Positions 26,630 through 35,507 of a stretch of DNA of 64,000 nucleotides are shown here, in pieces (position 1 is the stretch's first letter; every line of letters starts with the position of its first letter). Source of the stretch: Tunturiibacter empetritectus (GTDB lineage: Bacteria; Acidobacteriota; Terriglobia; Terriglobales; Acidobacteriaceae); the NCBI RefSeq assembly GCF_014201375.1, contig NZ_JACHDZ010000002.1:620001-684000 (forward strand), in the 5' to 3' direction. The position numbers and the translations under genes were made by a program. The notes below the pieces were generated by a model that did no database searches, was not told the DNA's origin, and saw only the letters and a list, made by a program, of their open reading frames with translations.

Positions 26630-27325
26630 TTACCCACCCACCCCGTCACTAGCAAACAACTGCAACAAAGCATCACTAGCCTCCTGCACATCCCGAATCT
26701 TGAACTCAGGATCAAGCTGCAGCGCCTTCGCCCGCGGCGCAAGCGCAGTCAGCGACTGCATCACCGTCTCCGCAGACAGACGCGGAGTACTCGGCCCCAC
26801 CACCAGATACTCCATCCCTTCCACCTGCAGCAGCGTCTTCGCATCGCGGAACGAGCAGGTCGATCTCACGTCATATCCATGCTGCGTCAGCACCGTCCTC
26901 ACAAACACGCAAAGGTCCGCCGACTCATCCACCACCAGCACCCGCGGGCCGTGCTGCTTCTGCGCCGCCCCCGTCGGCCGCTCCTTCAAATACGACTGAA
27001 TCGCCTCCTCCTCAGTCGCATAGCTCTCCAGCAAAGCGGAGACCTTCGTCAACTTCAGCAGGTCCGTAAGAAACTGCGGCGACCCAGCCAGCCGAAGATC
27101 GCCCCCGCGTCGGCGCATCCGTTCAGCCAATCGCACCAGCAGCCCCAGCCCAATGCTGTCCAGCCGGCTCACCTCGCTCAACTCCACCACCAGCCGCGAG
27201 AACTCACGCGCCCCCTCGTCGAGCGCAGCCTCCAGCGCCTTCACCTCGGCGCCCAGAATAATACGGCCCTTACACTGAATCAGGTAGACGTTTCCAACAA
27301 ACCGCGAACTCAGACTAAGCAGCAT
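26630..27325 (-). CDS. STAS domain fused to a receiver-like domain lacking the phosphoacceptor Asp
   Basis: 231 residues. Residues 1-105 are a STAS domain of the anti-sigma-factor-antagonist type, with the helix-start motif LDSIGLGLL whose Ser57 is where SpoIIAA-like proteins are phosphorylated. Residues 127-231 resemble a response-regulator receiver (RVLVVDES with the acidic Asp133-Glu134 pair, and the helix FVRTVLTQHGYDV), but the third strand reads YLVVGPSTPRL, with Gly177 where the phosphorylated Asp should be. So the second domain is probably an unphosphorylatable pseudo-receiver. It may be part of a partner-switching pathway, though no kinase or sigma factor is next to it. The gene stands alone between repeat-rich gaps. 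Confidence 0.82.
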   Translation of the reverse strand: MLLSLSSRFVGNVYLIQCKGRIILGAEVKALEAALDEGAREFSRLVVELSEVSRLDSIGLGLLVRLAERMRRRGGDLRLAGSPQFLTDLLKLTKVSALLESYATEEEAIQSYLKERPTGAAQKQHGPRVLVVDESADLCVFVRTVLTQHGYDVRSTCSFRDAKTLLQVEGMEYLVVGPSTPRLSAETVMQSLTALAPRAKALQLDPEFKIRDVQEASDALLQLFASDGVGG

Positions 27326-27516
27326 GGACTACCTCGTCAGCCAGGCTCTAAGCGAGATCGCTCTCGCCTACAGAGAAAAAAAAGATGACCTGAAGCTGTG
27401 GTCCCCAATCATCGCACCCGAAACCGTTCCAAAGCCATTCTTCTTTCACCGCGGAGGGGCCTCCCGCTGGTCGGAAAGAAAGATGGCTCGCGACCAACGG
27501 GAGCGCCAACCGAAGG

Positions 27517-27571
27517 GGTATACCCACCACGAAGTGGTCGCTCCACGCGCAGTGGGCCCGTCCGGCAGGAC
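27517..27571. repeat. 55-bp triple-hairpin element, copy 1
   Basis: Begins with the palindrome GGTATACC and then has three adjacent small hairpins: ACCAC-GAA-GTGGT (27526-27538), CCAC-GCGCA-GTGG (27543-27555) and GTCC-GGCA-GGAC (27560-27571). A second copy of the same length lies at 58031-58085; there the first stem is GTCAC-GAA-GTGAC, changed on both sides so pairing is kept. Confidence 0.8.
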
Positions 27572-27589
27572 AGAGCGGGAAAAAATAAT

Positions 27590-27956
27590 TCAAAAAATCT
27601 TCGCCAAATTTGGCGTATGAGTTATATCCAATTCGCTACAATTAAATTAAATAAGAGATCAAAACCAAGGGCTGCCTGCGGCGAAAGCTGCGGCAGCCCT
27701 TCACCTTTAACCCGTACCCAAATAACCATCAACGCACCACGAAGGACCACCGAAACACCATGAAATGCAGTCACCAATCACGAGAGCCCAAAGAGCGCAG
27801 GAGGGGGAACCCGCCCTAAAAGTCCGCTAACTAAAACAAAATAAGTATTTTAGCCACAACCCACATGGATGCAATGGTTTAGCGACACCCCCTGCCGCTA
27901 AACCATTGCATCCATTTAACTTACCCCTAAAATACCCCCAGAGGGGAGGGGGGTAC
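27590..27956 (+). ncRNA. structured ~370-bp element (leader RNA candidate), copy A
   Basis: Homologous to 60681-61064. In order: the palindrome CGCCAAATTTGGCG (27602-27615), a conserved TACAAT possible -10 box (27637-27642), a long hairpin closed by a GAAA tetraloop (27667-27701: 10 pairs, one bulged T, then GCGGC/GCTGC), a CACCACGAA-rich segment, and a perfect 20-bp inverted repeat with 11-base spacer (27865-27884 with 27896-27915). It ends 14 bases before AAGGAG of the small Cys/His protein gene, so it may be its long structured 5' leader or a separate small RNA. The orientation is inferred from the -10 box and the gene. Confidence 0.6.
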
Positions 27957-27984
27957 TAACCACACCATCAAGGAGCAAAAAAAA

Positions 27985-28434
27985 ATGGAAACCGCCATCT
28001 GCCGCCACATCAAGACCAATGGACGCCGCTGCAAATCACCCTCACTCAGCATCTCTGCCTACTGCTACTTCCACTCCCGTCTCCTCCGCCGCCACAGAAC
28101 TCTCCTCGCAACCGCACCCGCCCTGCCCGCAGCCCAGCCGGACACCCCGCCCACGGCGACCGGAGCGCCCGAGTATCTGCCCGAAGCCCTCCCGCTCGAG
28201 CTCGACCTCCCGCCGCTCGAAGATGTCGAGTCCATCCAGGTCTCCATCTCCCTGCTCGTCGCCGCCCTCGCCCGCAATCGCATTGATTCCAAACGGGCAG
28301 CGGTCCTCCTCTACGGCCTCCAGCTCGCCTCCACCAACGCCCGCTCGGTTACCATCGAACCCGCCGCCGCCTCCATCGTCCGCACCCTCGCCCGAACCAA
28401 ATCGGGCCGGGACCTCGCGGTCGATAATCAGTAG
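27985..28434 (+). CDS. small Cys/His-motif protein, function unknown
   Basis: 149 residues, ATG preceded by AAGGAG (27970-27975) at nine bases. The N-terminus has a zinc-knuckle-like pattern: Cys6-x9-Cys16-x10-Cys27-x2-His30 (CRHIKTNGRRC ... YCYFH) followed by the basic stretch RLLRRHR. A Pro/Ala-rich linker (about 45-70) leads to a helical C-terminal part with ESIQVSISLLVAALARNRID and KRAAVLLYGLQLASTNAR. From memory, similar short proteins are common in Terriglobia genomes and have no known function. The spacing recalls the C3H-type zf-C3Hc3H pattern, so DNA or RNA binding is possible but unproven. It sits directly behind the structured element and is followed by a hairpin. Confidence 0.78.
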   Translation: METAICRHIKTNGRRCKSPSLSISAYCYFHSRLLRRHRTLLATAPALPAAQPDTPPTATGAPEYLPEALPLELDLPPLEDVESIQVSISLLVAALARNRIDSKRAAVLLYGLQLASTNARSVTIEPAAASIVRTLARTKSGRDLAVDNQ

Positions 28435-28487
28435 CCCAATAACCAGTAGTAGCCCTCTAGCCCAGTAGCCTGCCGAAAAAAGTCGAA

Positions 28488-28513
28488 GAGCCTTGCCAAT
28501 CGGGGCAAGGCTC
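28488..28513. terminator. hairpin after the small Cys/His protein gene
   Basis: GAGCCTTGCC (28488-28497) pairs perfectly with GGCAAGGCTC (28504-28513) across a 6-base loop, 53 bases after the stop codon. No T-run follows. Confidence 0.55.
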
Positions 28514-28635
28514 CGCACCATGGAACCAGACCACCGGGCTCGGCCAACGTCTAACGGAACAAGCAGAGAAGAGTAGGGAACAAGAGTAAGGGAACAAGGG
28601 CCCGGTCCGGAACGTAAGTCCTCTCATCCGATGCC

Positions 28636-30114
28636 ATGGAAGTAGCCTTAAATCTCGATCCCGTCTCCCCGATAGCTCTCTATCGCCAGATCTACGACGG
28701 CCTGCGCGGCGGAATCGTCGGAGGAAGGTTCGAGGCTGGTGCTAAGCTGCCTGCCTCACGAGCTCTCGCAACCTCGCTCGGCGTCTCGCGAATTACAGTC
28801 ACCGAGTGTTACGACCGCTTGATCTCGGAGGGATATCTCGAAACCCGTCGCGGTTCGGGAACCTTCGTCTGTTCCTTGCTGCCCGAGACGGGTATGTACG
28901 CCTCCAGTGTCACCATGGAGATCGATCCAGAGAACCAGAGTCCTGCGCCCATCCGGCTCTCCGCCTATGGCGAGCTCATCAACGCGCCGATCCGATCGCC
29001 CATACCCCCGGGGATCATTCGCCTCGACTCGCACGGACCAGATGTAGCCTCTTTTCCGCGAAAGCTTTGGACCCGGATCCTGGTTCGACGCATGCAGGAG
29101 GACGCCCCAGGCCTCCTGCAATATACCCAGGAGTTCAGCGGCAGCGCCGACCTGCGCGTAGCCGTGGCCCACTATCTGCGCATGTCCCGCGCTGTCGTCT
29201 GCGACCCGAGTCAGATCATCATCACCAGCGGATCGCAACAGGCCATCTACTTGGCCGCGAGAATCTTTCTCGATCCCTCCGACTTCGCCGCGATCGAAGC
29301 GCCCGGATACCGCTTCGCCGGACGGATCTTCTCCTCCCAGGGAGCCACCCTCCTGCCGATTCCAGTCGACCGGAACGGTATGCAGGTCTCGCAGCTCAAA
29401 AAGCACGCCGACAAGACGGTGAAGCTCGTCTATGTCACCCCTTCGCATCAGTACCCCCGAGGAGTTTCGCTCTCGATCCCACGCCGTATGGACCTGCTCG
29501 CATGGGCAAAACAAGCAGGCGCCTTGATCCTCGAGGACGACTACGACAGCGAGTATCGATACAACGAGAGGCCGCTCCCCTCCATCCAGGGGATGGTGTC
29601 CGATGCTCCGGTACTCTACATCGGAACTTTTTCGAAACTGCTGTTCCCCACCTTGAGACTGGGCTATCTCGTTGTGCCCCGTGCTTTTCAGGACGTTTTT
29701 ACAGGGGCCAAACTGCTCTGCGATCTTCAAAGCTCTTCGATCGACCAGCGCATCCTCACTGACTTTCTCACTGAGGGACATCTCGAACCCTATGTCAGAA
29801 AGATGCGCATCATCTACGGCAACCGCCGTGCCCTGCTGGTCGAATCTTTGCAGAAACACTTCGGCCGCAGAGTCACAATCTACGGAGATCATGCAGGAAT
29901 GCACTTCCTGGCTGACTTCCAGATCGACCTCTCAGAGTCGGAGGCCTTCGAGCGCGCCCTCGCCGCCGGGGTGCGGTTAGAGCGCGTCTATTGGCCGGGA
30001 TCTTCCGAGGTAGAGTGCCCCGGCCACGTCCAATTCGTTTTTACCTTCGCGGCTCGCAGCGAAGAGGAGCTTGTTCTCGCAGCGGAAAAACTGGCTCGCG
30101 CCTTTCTCTCCTGA
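28636..30114 (+). CDS. MocR/PdxR-type regulator (GntR winged helix + aminotransferase fold)
   Basis: 492 residues. Residues about 10-80 are a GntR winged helix (LYRQIYDGLRGGIVGGRF, recognition helix SRALATSLGVSRITVTECYD). The rest is a fold-type-I aminotransferase domain with the PLP Lys334 in GTFSKLLFP and the Asp of DDYDSEYRYNERPLPS, in the usual MocR order. Such proteins bind pyridoxal phosphate as an effector or co-factor and regulate vitamin B6, GABA or amino-acid genes; this one's target is unknown. It precedes an isomerase-like gene on the same strand by 140 bases but no functional link is clear. Confidence 0.92.
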   Translation: MEVALNLDPVSPIALYRQIYDGLRGGIVGGRFEAGAKLPASRALATSLGVSRITVTECYDRLISEGYLETRRGSGTFVCSLLPETGMYASSVTMEIDPENQSPAPIRLSAYGELINAPIRSPIPPGIIRLDSHGPDVASFPRKLWTRILVRRMQEDAPGLLQYTQEFSGSADLRVAVAHYLRMSRAVVCDPSQIIITSGSQQAIYLAARIFLDPSDFAAIEAPGYRFAGRIFSSQGATLLPIPVDRNGMQVSQLKKHADKTVKLVYVTPSHQYPRGVSLSIPRRMDLLAWAKQAGALILEDDYDSEYRYNERPLPSIQGMVSDAPVLYIGTFSKLLFPTLRLGYLVVPRAFQDVFTGAKLLCDLQSSSIDQRILTDFLTEGHLEPYVRKMRIIYGNRRALLVESLQKHFGRRVTIYGDHAGMHFLADFQIDLSESEAFERALAAGVRLERVYWPGSSEVECPGHVQFVFTFAARSEEELVLAAEKLARAFLS

Positions 30115-30254
30115 CGGAATCTGATCGAATCGATTCGCCCGTCGCGTCACTCCGGCAAGTATTATCAGGGAGTCGCATAGCGATGTACTGCGGTCGAAGA
30201 ACCCTAGACGCGATTTGCCCTAACGATTAGCCCATTGAGGAGAAGAGGATCCGG

Positions 30255-31169
30255 ATGACCCGTCACACACGTAGAAACTTCCTCCAGTCTGCCACCGCCG
30301 CGATCGTCTGTAGCTCCACTCTTCTCAAGACTGATCGATTATTGGCTTCCCCCTTTGGTCTGCCGATCGGCCTCCAGCTCTATTCCGTCCGCGAGATGCT
30401 CGCAAAAGACTACGAGGGAACGCTCAAACAGATCGCCGCTCTTGGCTATCAGGAGGTTGAGGCAGCAGGCTACTTCGACCACTCGCCCGAGCAAGTCAAG
30501 AGCGCGATGTCGGCAGCTGGTCTCAAGTGCGTCAGCGCTCACTACTCCTACTCGAATCTCAGCAAAGACTTCGATAAGATCGTCGCCTTCAACAAAGAGC
30601 TTGGCGTGCAGTACATTATCTGTGCCTTTCCCGGGATCAAGGATCCGTCGCGATTGAAGGACACATCTTACCCTTCACTGATTCGCTCTTTCACCCTGGA
30701 GGACTATCGATGGAACGCCGATCAGTTCAACAAGTTCGGCGAAAAGGTGAAGGATGCCGGCATGAAGTTCGGTTATCACAACCACACAATGGAGTTTGGC
30801 AAACAGGATGGTGTCGTCCCACTCGACGAGATGATCCGCCTGACCGATCCTGAGTTCGTGACCTTCGAACTGGACTGCGGGTGGGTCATCGTCGGCGGCG
30901 CCAATCCGGTCGACTATCTTCAGCGTTATCCCTCTCGAATCTCCATGCTTCACGTCAAAGACTTCAAGCACACCGATAAGCCCGCGTCTGTCATGGAACC
31001 GCCTCCCGCGGCTGAATTGGGGAAGGGAACCCTGGACTATCGTCCGGTCTTTGAGGCGGCGAAGAAAGCAAGCCTCAGGCATTACTTTGTCGAGCAGGAA
31101 GCATATGACATCCCGCCGCTGGAGGCGCTTAAGATCGACGCCGACTATATGAAAAAACTTACAGTTTAG
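30255..31169 (+). CDS. Tat-exported sugar isomerase/epimerase-like TIM-barrel protein
   Basis: 304 residues. The N-terminus carries a Tat signal (Arg6-Arg7 in TRRNFLQSA, then a hydrophobic segment). The mature part is a xylose-isomerase-like TIM barrel (AP endonuclease 2 superfamily) with the expected metal-ligand strands YHNHTMEFGK, FELDCGWVIVGG, MLHVKDFKH and the C-terminal FVEQEAYD. Family members act on ketoses, inosose or sugar phosphates with a divalent metal; the periplasmic location and unknown substrate are typical for Acidobacteriota copies. GAGGAGAAGAGGA precedes the ATG. A second family member, cytoplasmic, lies at 58094-59059. Confidence 0.88.
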   Translation: MTRHTRRNFLQSATAAIVCSSTLLKTDRLLASPFGLPIGLQLYSVREMLAKDYEGTLKQIAALGYQEVEAAGYFDHSPEQVKSAMSAAGLKCVSAHYSYSNLSKDFDKIVAFNKELGVQYIICAFPGIKDPSRLKDTSYPSLIRSFTLEDYRWNADQFNKFGEKVKDAGMKFGYHNHTMEFGKQDGVVPLDEMIRLTDPEFVTFELDCGWVIVGGANPVDYLQRYPSRISMLHVKDFKHTDKPASVMEPPPAAELGKGTLDYRPVFEAAKKASLRHYFVEQEAYDIPPLEALKIDADYMKKLTV

Positions 31170-31378
31170 GTAGGGTCGTTACTCCGGATAAGAGCCCTTT
31201 TGTAGGGCCGAAAGCTCTAATTCTCGAACGTTGCGGCGGGGTCGTCGCTGAAATTGGTTCGTAAAATAATGCAAGTCAGCAGTGATCTAAAGATTAGAGG
31301 ACCAGTCTTGGTGGCAAGATTTGTCAGTCGATGAATCGGCCACTTAATATCTATACTGAACGCCTAGTTTACAATGAG

Positions 31379-31401
31379 TACAGCCTGTATCTTACGCTGT
31401 A
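31379..31401. promoter_or_regulatory. inverted repeat upstream of the TetR gene, possible operator
   Basis: TACAGC (31379-31384) and GCTGTA (31396-31401) form a perfect 6-bp inverted repeat with an 11-base spacer, 60 bases before the preferred TetR start. The spacing is compatible with a dimeric repressor, but only one copy is seen. Confidence 0.35.
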
Positions 31402-31461
31402 ATGATGAAGTGTAGATTTACCGAGTTTGCACGACCTGCTTGTTTTGTTGAGAACAGACGT

Positions 31462-32136
31462 ATGAGAAAACAGCAAACCCTGGAACACGCCGAGAAGCCG
31501 AAGAAACGCGGGAGACACCGCAGCCTCGAGGCAAAGTCAGCCATTCTCAAAGCGACACTTCAGTTATTGGAGCGCGAATCGCTGCGCAAAGTGACTGCCG
31601 ACGCGATCGCAAGGCGGGCTGGTGTCAGCAAGGCCACTATCTACAAGTGGTGGCCTAACAAGAGCATGGTGGCCCTGGACGCTTATCTGGCCGGAATGAC
31701 GGACAGGGTTGCAACGCCCGATACGGGGTCGGCCGAAGAAGATTTTACCGAGCAGTTGAAGTCATTGACCGCTTTCTATACCTCAACACTCGGACGGCTC
31801 TTCTGCCAGTTTATTGCAGAAGGGCAGAGTGATCCGGGATTTCTGGCGTCGTTTCGAGAACGTTTTCTCTACGCCCGCAGAGATGCTGCGCGCGTCATGT
31901 GGCGGCGTGGCGTGGACCGTGGAGAGATTCGCAGCGCTGTCGACGGAGAGATCGTTCTCGACCTGATCTATGGGCCCACCATCTTTCGATTGCTCGCCGG
32001 CCACGGCTCACTCAACGACTCAGAGTCCGAGGCAATGGTGGAAGCCGTCTTCGGAGGTTTGAGACGACTTGATTATCAGCGCCGCCCTCAGAAGAAGGCC
32101 GGCTCTCTTGTAAAACGCCGAAATGGGCAACGATGA
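31462..32136 (+). CDS. TetR/AcrR-family regulator
   Basis: 224 residues from ATG 31462; upstream ATGs at 31402/31405 add a stretch without family character or ribosome-binding site. The N-terminal helix-turn-helix is clear (ADAIARRAGVSKATIYKWWPNKS), followed by the helical ligand/dimer domain with TSTLGRLFCQFIAEGQSDPGF. As a TetR protein it is probably a ligand-released repressor. It is followed, 136 bases later on the same strand, by a three-gene RND efflux operon, the usual partner, so it probably represses that pump. Confidence 0.9.
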   Translation: MRKQQTLEHAEKPKKRGRHRSLEAKSAILKATLQLLERESLRKVTADAIARRAGVSKATIYKWWPNKSMVALDAYLAGMTDRVATPDTGSAEEDFTEQLKSLTAFYTSTLGRLFCQFIAEGQSDPGFLASFRERFLYARRDAARVMWRRGVDRGEIRSAVDGEIVLDLIYGPTIFRLLAGHGSLNDSESEAMVEAVFGGLRRLDYQRRPQKKAGSLVKRRNGQR

Positions 32137-32272
32137 GTCTTGTTCCACAGTCACCGCATCTGATTTCTAAACGCTTGGTTTTACTAAGATTCAAAAGAAG
32201 CTGTTTTTACACTGGCATCTCATAGACTCTGCGGTAGGCAAAATTTAGAAAGTATCGTCCCAAGGAGCTTTG

Positions 32273-35200
32273 ATGTGGATCGTTCGTCTCGCGCTTAGGA
32301 GACCCTATACCTTTGTCGTCTTGTCGCTGCTCTTGTTCATTATCGGGCCCGTAGTCATGCTGCGGACGCCGGTTGATATCTTTCCGAACATTGATATCCC
32401 GGTCGTATCGGTCGTATGGAACTACGCGGGACTGTCGCCCGAGCAACTGAGCGATCGAATTGTGCTGCCCTTCGAGCGAAACCTGACGACAGTGGTCAAC
32501 GACATCGAGCACACGGAGTCCCAGACACTGAACGGCGTCTCGGTAGTCAAAATCTTCTTCCGCCCGTCGGTCAATATCTCCCAGGCGGTAGCACAGGTTA
32601 CAGCTGTCTCGCAGACAGCGCTTCGCCAGTATCCTCAAGGTACGCAGCCGCCGCTGGTCATCCAGTACAGCGCATCGAGTGTCCCCATCTTGCAGCTTGG
32701 CTTGTCCGGAAACGGTCTGAGTGAACAGCAGCTCTACGACTTTGGAACCAACTTCATCCGCACCCAACTGGCGACTGTTCAGGGCGCCTCCATGCCCTTC
32801 CCCTATGGAGGAAAGCAGCGCCAGATACAGGTGGATGTCGATACGCAGAAGCTGCAGGCCTATGGGCTCTCTGCCTCGGACATCGTAAACACCATATCGA
32901 CTCAAAACATCATCCTGCCGGCTGGCGATATGAAGATGGGACACGTCGATTACCAGGTAGAGACGAACAGCGCATCAAGCTCAATTGCTGAGTTGAATAA
33001 TCTGCCGATCAAGACCGTAAACGGCTCAACCACCTACCTCCGCGACATAGGCAATGTCCGCGATGGCTTTCCTCCTCAAACAAACATCGTCCGCGTGGAT
33101 GGACAACGTGCCTCGTTGATGACCATTCAGAAGACTGGGAACGCTTCGACGCTCAACATCATCTCCGACGTGCGTGCTCAACTTCCGCTCATCGCCGCGC
33201 AGCTACCACCCGCGTTGAAGATGCAACCCATCGCCGACCAGTCCGTCTTTGTCCGTGGAGCAATCAGCGGTGTCGTTCGCGAAGCCCTGATCGCCGCCTG
33301 TCTCACTGCGGCGATGATCCTGATATTCCTTGGAAGCTGGCGTTCCACCATCATTATCGCCGTCTCCATTCCGTTGTCCGTAATCTGTTCCTTGCTGATG
33401 CTGGCCGCTCTGGGTGAAACGATCAACATCATGACGCTTGGCGGATTAGCGTTGGCAGTCGGCATCCTTGTCGATGACGCCACCGTCGAGATCGAGAACA
33501 TCAATCGAAATCTGGAAGAGGGCAAGGAGGTCGAACAGGCGATTCTCGACGGTGCTGCTCAGATCGCAGTTCCGGCTTTTGTCTCAACGATCTCGATATG
33601 CATCGTCTTCGTCCCCATGTTTTTTCTGGGGGGCGTGGCGAGATATCTGTTCGTTCCGCTGGCCGAGGCGGTGGTCTTTGCAATGCTCGCGTCATACTTT
33701 CTGTCGCGAACCATCGTTCCAACCATGGCGAAGTATCTGCTGAAGCCGCATCAGCAGGAGCAGGCGACGCATGTCAGCCGCAATCCGCTGGTTCGTTTTC
33801 AACTTACCTTTGAACGCAGCTTCGAAAAACTTCGCAACTGGTACCACGGTCTGTTGAGCTTCTGCCTGGAGTATCGGGTTACGTTTCTTCTTTCGATTGG
33901 TGCCTTCTGGATCGCGTCCATAGTTCTTCTCTATCCATGGCTGGGACAGGACTTTTTCCCCTCGGTGGATGGAGGGCAGTTCAAGCTGCATGTTCGCGCA
34001 CACACTGGAACCCGCATCGAAGATACAGCGAGACTATGCGACCAGATCGATGATGTAATCCGTCGCGAGATCCCCGCCGCAGAGTTGGTCTCGGTCATCG
34101 ACAACATCGGCATCCCATACTCCGGTCTGAATCTCTCTTACTCGAACTCTGCTCCGGTCGGCACCGCGGACGCAGACATTCTGGTTTCGCTCGACGAGAA
34201 GCATCGCCCAACGGCCGAGTACACCCACCGGCTGCGCGACAAGCTCACCCAGCAGTTTCCGGGCACAGAGTTCTACTACCTGCCGACCGACATGGTCAGC
34301 CAGATCCTGAACTTCGGTCTGCCGGCCCAGATTGACATCCAGGTTGTAGGGCAGCAGATTGCACAGAATCGCGTCGTTGCCGAACAGCTGATGCAGCAGA
34401 TCAGTCACATCTCCGGGACGACCGACCTGCGAATTCAACAGCCGTTCAATCTTCCGACGTGGACCATCGACGTCGACCGCACGCGCGCACAGCAGGTGGG
34501 TTACAGCCAGCGAGATGTAGCAAATAGCGTGCTCACCAGCCTCAGCGGCAGCTTCCAGACCAACCCCACGTTCTATCTCAATCCTCAGAATCACGTCAGC
34601 TATAACATCGCCGTGCAGACGCCGCAGTACAACGTGCAGAGCCTGCAGCAGCTCGAAAACTTCCCGATCGCGACGAATGGCTCGACACAGCAGCCTCAAA
34701 TTCTTGGGAATCTGGCGTCGATTCGAAGAGGAGCCGAACAGGGCACAGTAAGCCACTACAATGCACGACCCGTAATCGATATCTATGGTGCGGTTGAAGG
34801 GACAGACCTCGCAAGTGTTTCGACCAGAATTGAGCAGATGGTCAAAGACAGCAAGGGCGAGTTGCCTCGTGGAACCGAGATCTACGTCCGCGGCCAGATC
34901 CAGACGATGCACACCTCCTTCACGGGGCTCGTCTATGGACTCCTGTTTTCGATCGTGCTCGTTTACGCGCTCATCGTAGTGAACTTCCAGAGTTGGCTTG
35001 ACCCATTCATCATCATCGCCGCATTACCCGGGGCCTTGGCTGGAATTGTATGGCTGCTGTTTCTAACCGGTACTCACATCAGCGTCCCTGCATTGACAGG
35101 CGCAATCATGTGCGTGGGTGTAGCGACGGCGAACTCGATTCTAGTAGTCAGCTTCGCGAAAGAGCAGATGGACCTGGGATTGAGCGCTCTTGATGCAGCC

Positions 35201-35446
35201 CTCTCATCCGGTTTCACACGCTTTCGTCCAGTCATCATGACTGCACTCGCAATGATCATCGGCATGGTTCCGATGGCCCTCGGACTCGGCGACGGAGGCG
35301 AGCAAAACGCGCCACTCGGCCGTGCCGTCATTGGAGGACTTCTACTGGCTACCTTTGGAACGCTAACCTTCGTTCCAGTCTTCTTTTCATTTATGCATCG
35401 AAACGATCCTCCTCCCGTCGCACAAGATGCGGAAGAATCACTATGA
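32273..35446 (+). CDS. RND efflux pump inner-membrane subunit (HAE1/MdtB-type)
   Basis: 1057 residues from ATG 32273 (AAGGAG at 32262-32267 favours it over a TTG three bases earlier). N-terminal helix (about 8-30) then FPNIDIPVVSVVWNYAG, TM4 with the proton-relay motif GILVDDATVEIENI, the large periplasmic porter/docking loops, and a second-half TM4-equivalent region near FTRFRPVIMTALAMIIGM. It exports small molecules using the proton gradient, together with the adaptor and OMF lipoprotein that follow. This pump is different from the one at 4-10 kb in having a TetR regulator and no two-component system. Confidence 0.93.
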   Translation: MWIVRLALRRPYTFVVLSLLLFIIGPVVMLRTPVDIFPNIDIPVVSVVWNYAGLSPEQLSDRIVLPFERNLTTVVNDIEHTESQTLNGVSVVKIFFRPSVNISQAVAQVTAVSQTALRQYPQGTQPPLVIQYSASSVPILQLGLSGNGLSEQQLYDFGTNFIRTQLATVQGASMPFPYGGKQRQIQVDVDTQKLQAYGLSASDIVNTISTQNIILPAGDMKMGHVDYQVETNSASSSIAELNNLPIKTVNGSTTYLRDIGNVRDGFPPQTNIVRVDGQRASLMTIQKTGNASTLNIISDVRAQLPLIAAQLPPALKMQPIADQSVFVRGAISGVVREALIAACLTAAMILIFLGSWRSTIIIAVSIPLSVICSLLMLAALGETINIMTLGGLALAVGILVDDATVEIENINRNLEEGKEVEQAILDGAAQIAVPAFVSTISICIVFVPMFFLGGVARYLFVPLAEAVVFAMLASYFLSRTIVPTMAKYLLKPHQQEQATHVSRNPLVRFQLTFERSFEKLRNWYHGLLSFCLEYRVTFLLSIGAFWIASIVLLYPWLGQDFFPSVDGGQFKLHVRAHTGTRIEDTARLCDQIDDVIRREIPAAELVSVIDNIGIPYSGLNLSYSNSAPVGTADADILVSLDEKHRPTAEYTHRLRDKLTQQFPGTEFYYLPTDMVSQILNFGLPAQIDIQVVGQQIAQNRVVAEQLMQQISHISGTTDLRIQQPFNLPTWTIDVDRTRAQQVGYSQRDVANSVLTSLSGSFQTNPTFYLNPQNHVSYNIAVQTPQYNVQSLQQLENFPIATNGSTQQPQILGNLASIRRGAEQGTVSHYNARPVIDIYGAVEGTDLASVSTRIEQMVKDSKGELPRGTEIYVRGQIQTMHTSFTGLVYGLLFSIVLVYALIVVNFQSWLDPFIIIAALPGALAGIVWLLFLTGTHISVPALTGAIMCVGVATANSILVVSFAKEQMDLGLSALDAALSSGFTRFRPVIMTALAMIIGMVPMALGLGDGGEQNAPLGRAVIGGLLLATFGTLTFVPVFFSFMHRNDPPPVAQDAEESL

Positions 35447-35507
35447 GTCATTCAGGATCGTTCAACCTATGGAACGCCGCGCCCACAGCGCATTTGGAGA
35501 GATGTCA

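Larger units (their letters stand above)
27326..27984. other. repeat-filled gene-free region
   Basis: About 660 bases between the STAS gene and the small Cys/His protein. It holds a 13-bp hairpin with one mismatch (27461-27473 with 27491-27503), a 55-bp triple-hairpin element (27517-27571) and a ~370-bp structured element (27590-27956). Open frames across it (27324-27620, 27398-27763) read through these repeats and are not credible genes. Confidence 0.75.

Noticed and set aside
26270..26652. Open frames encoding alternating Ala-Thr or Gln-Leu
   Set aside because: Direct products of the TTGCAG tandem repeat, which has no stop in these frames.
27324..27763. Two overlapping open frames in the repeat region
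   Set aside because: They cross the hairpin elements, have no ribosome-binding site and no family resemblance.
27865..27915. Insertion sequence or transposon ends
   Set aside because: The 20-bp inverted arms are separated by only 11 bases and there is no transposase nearby.
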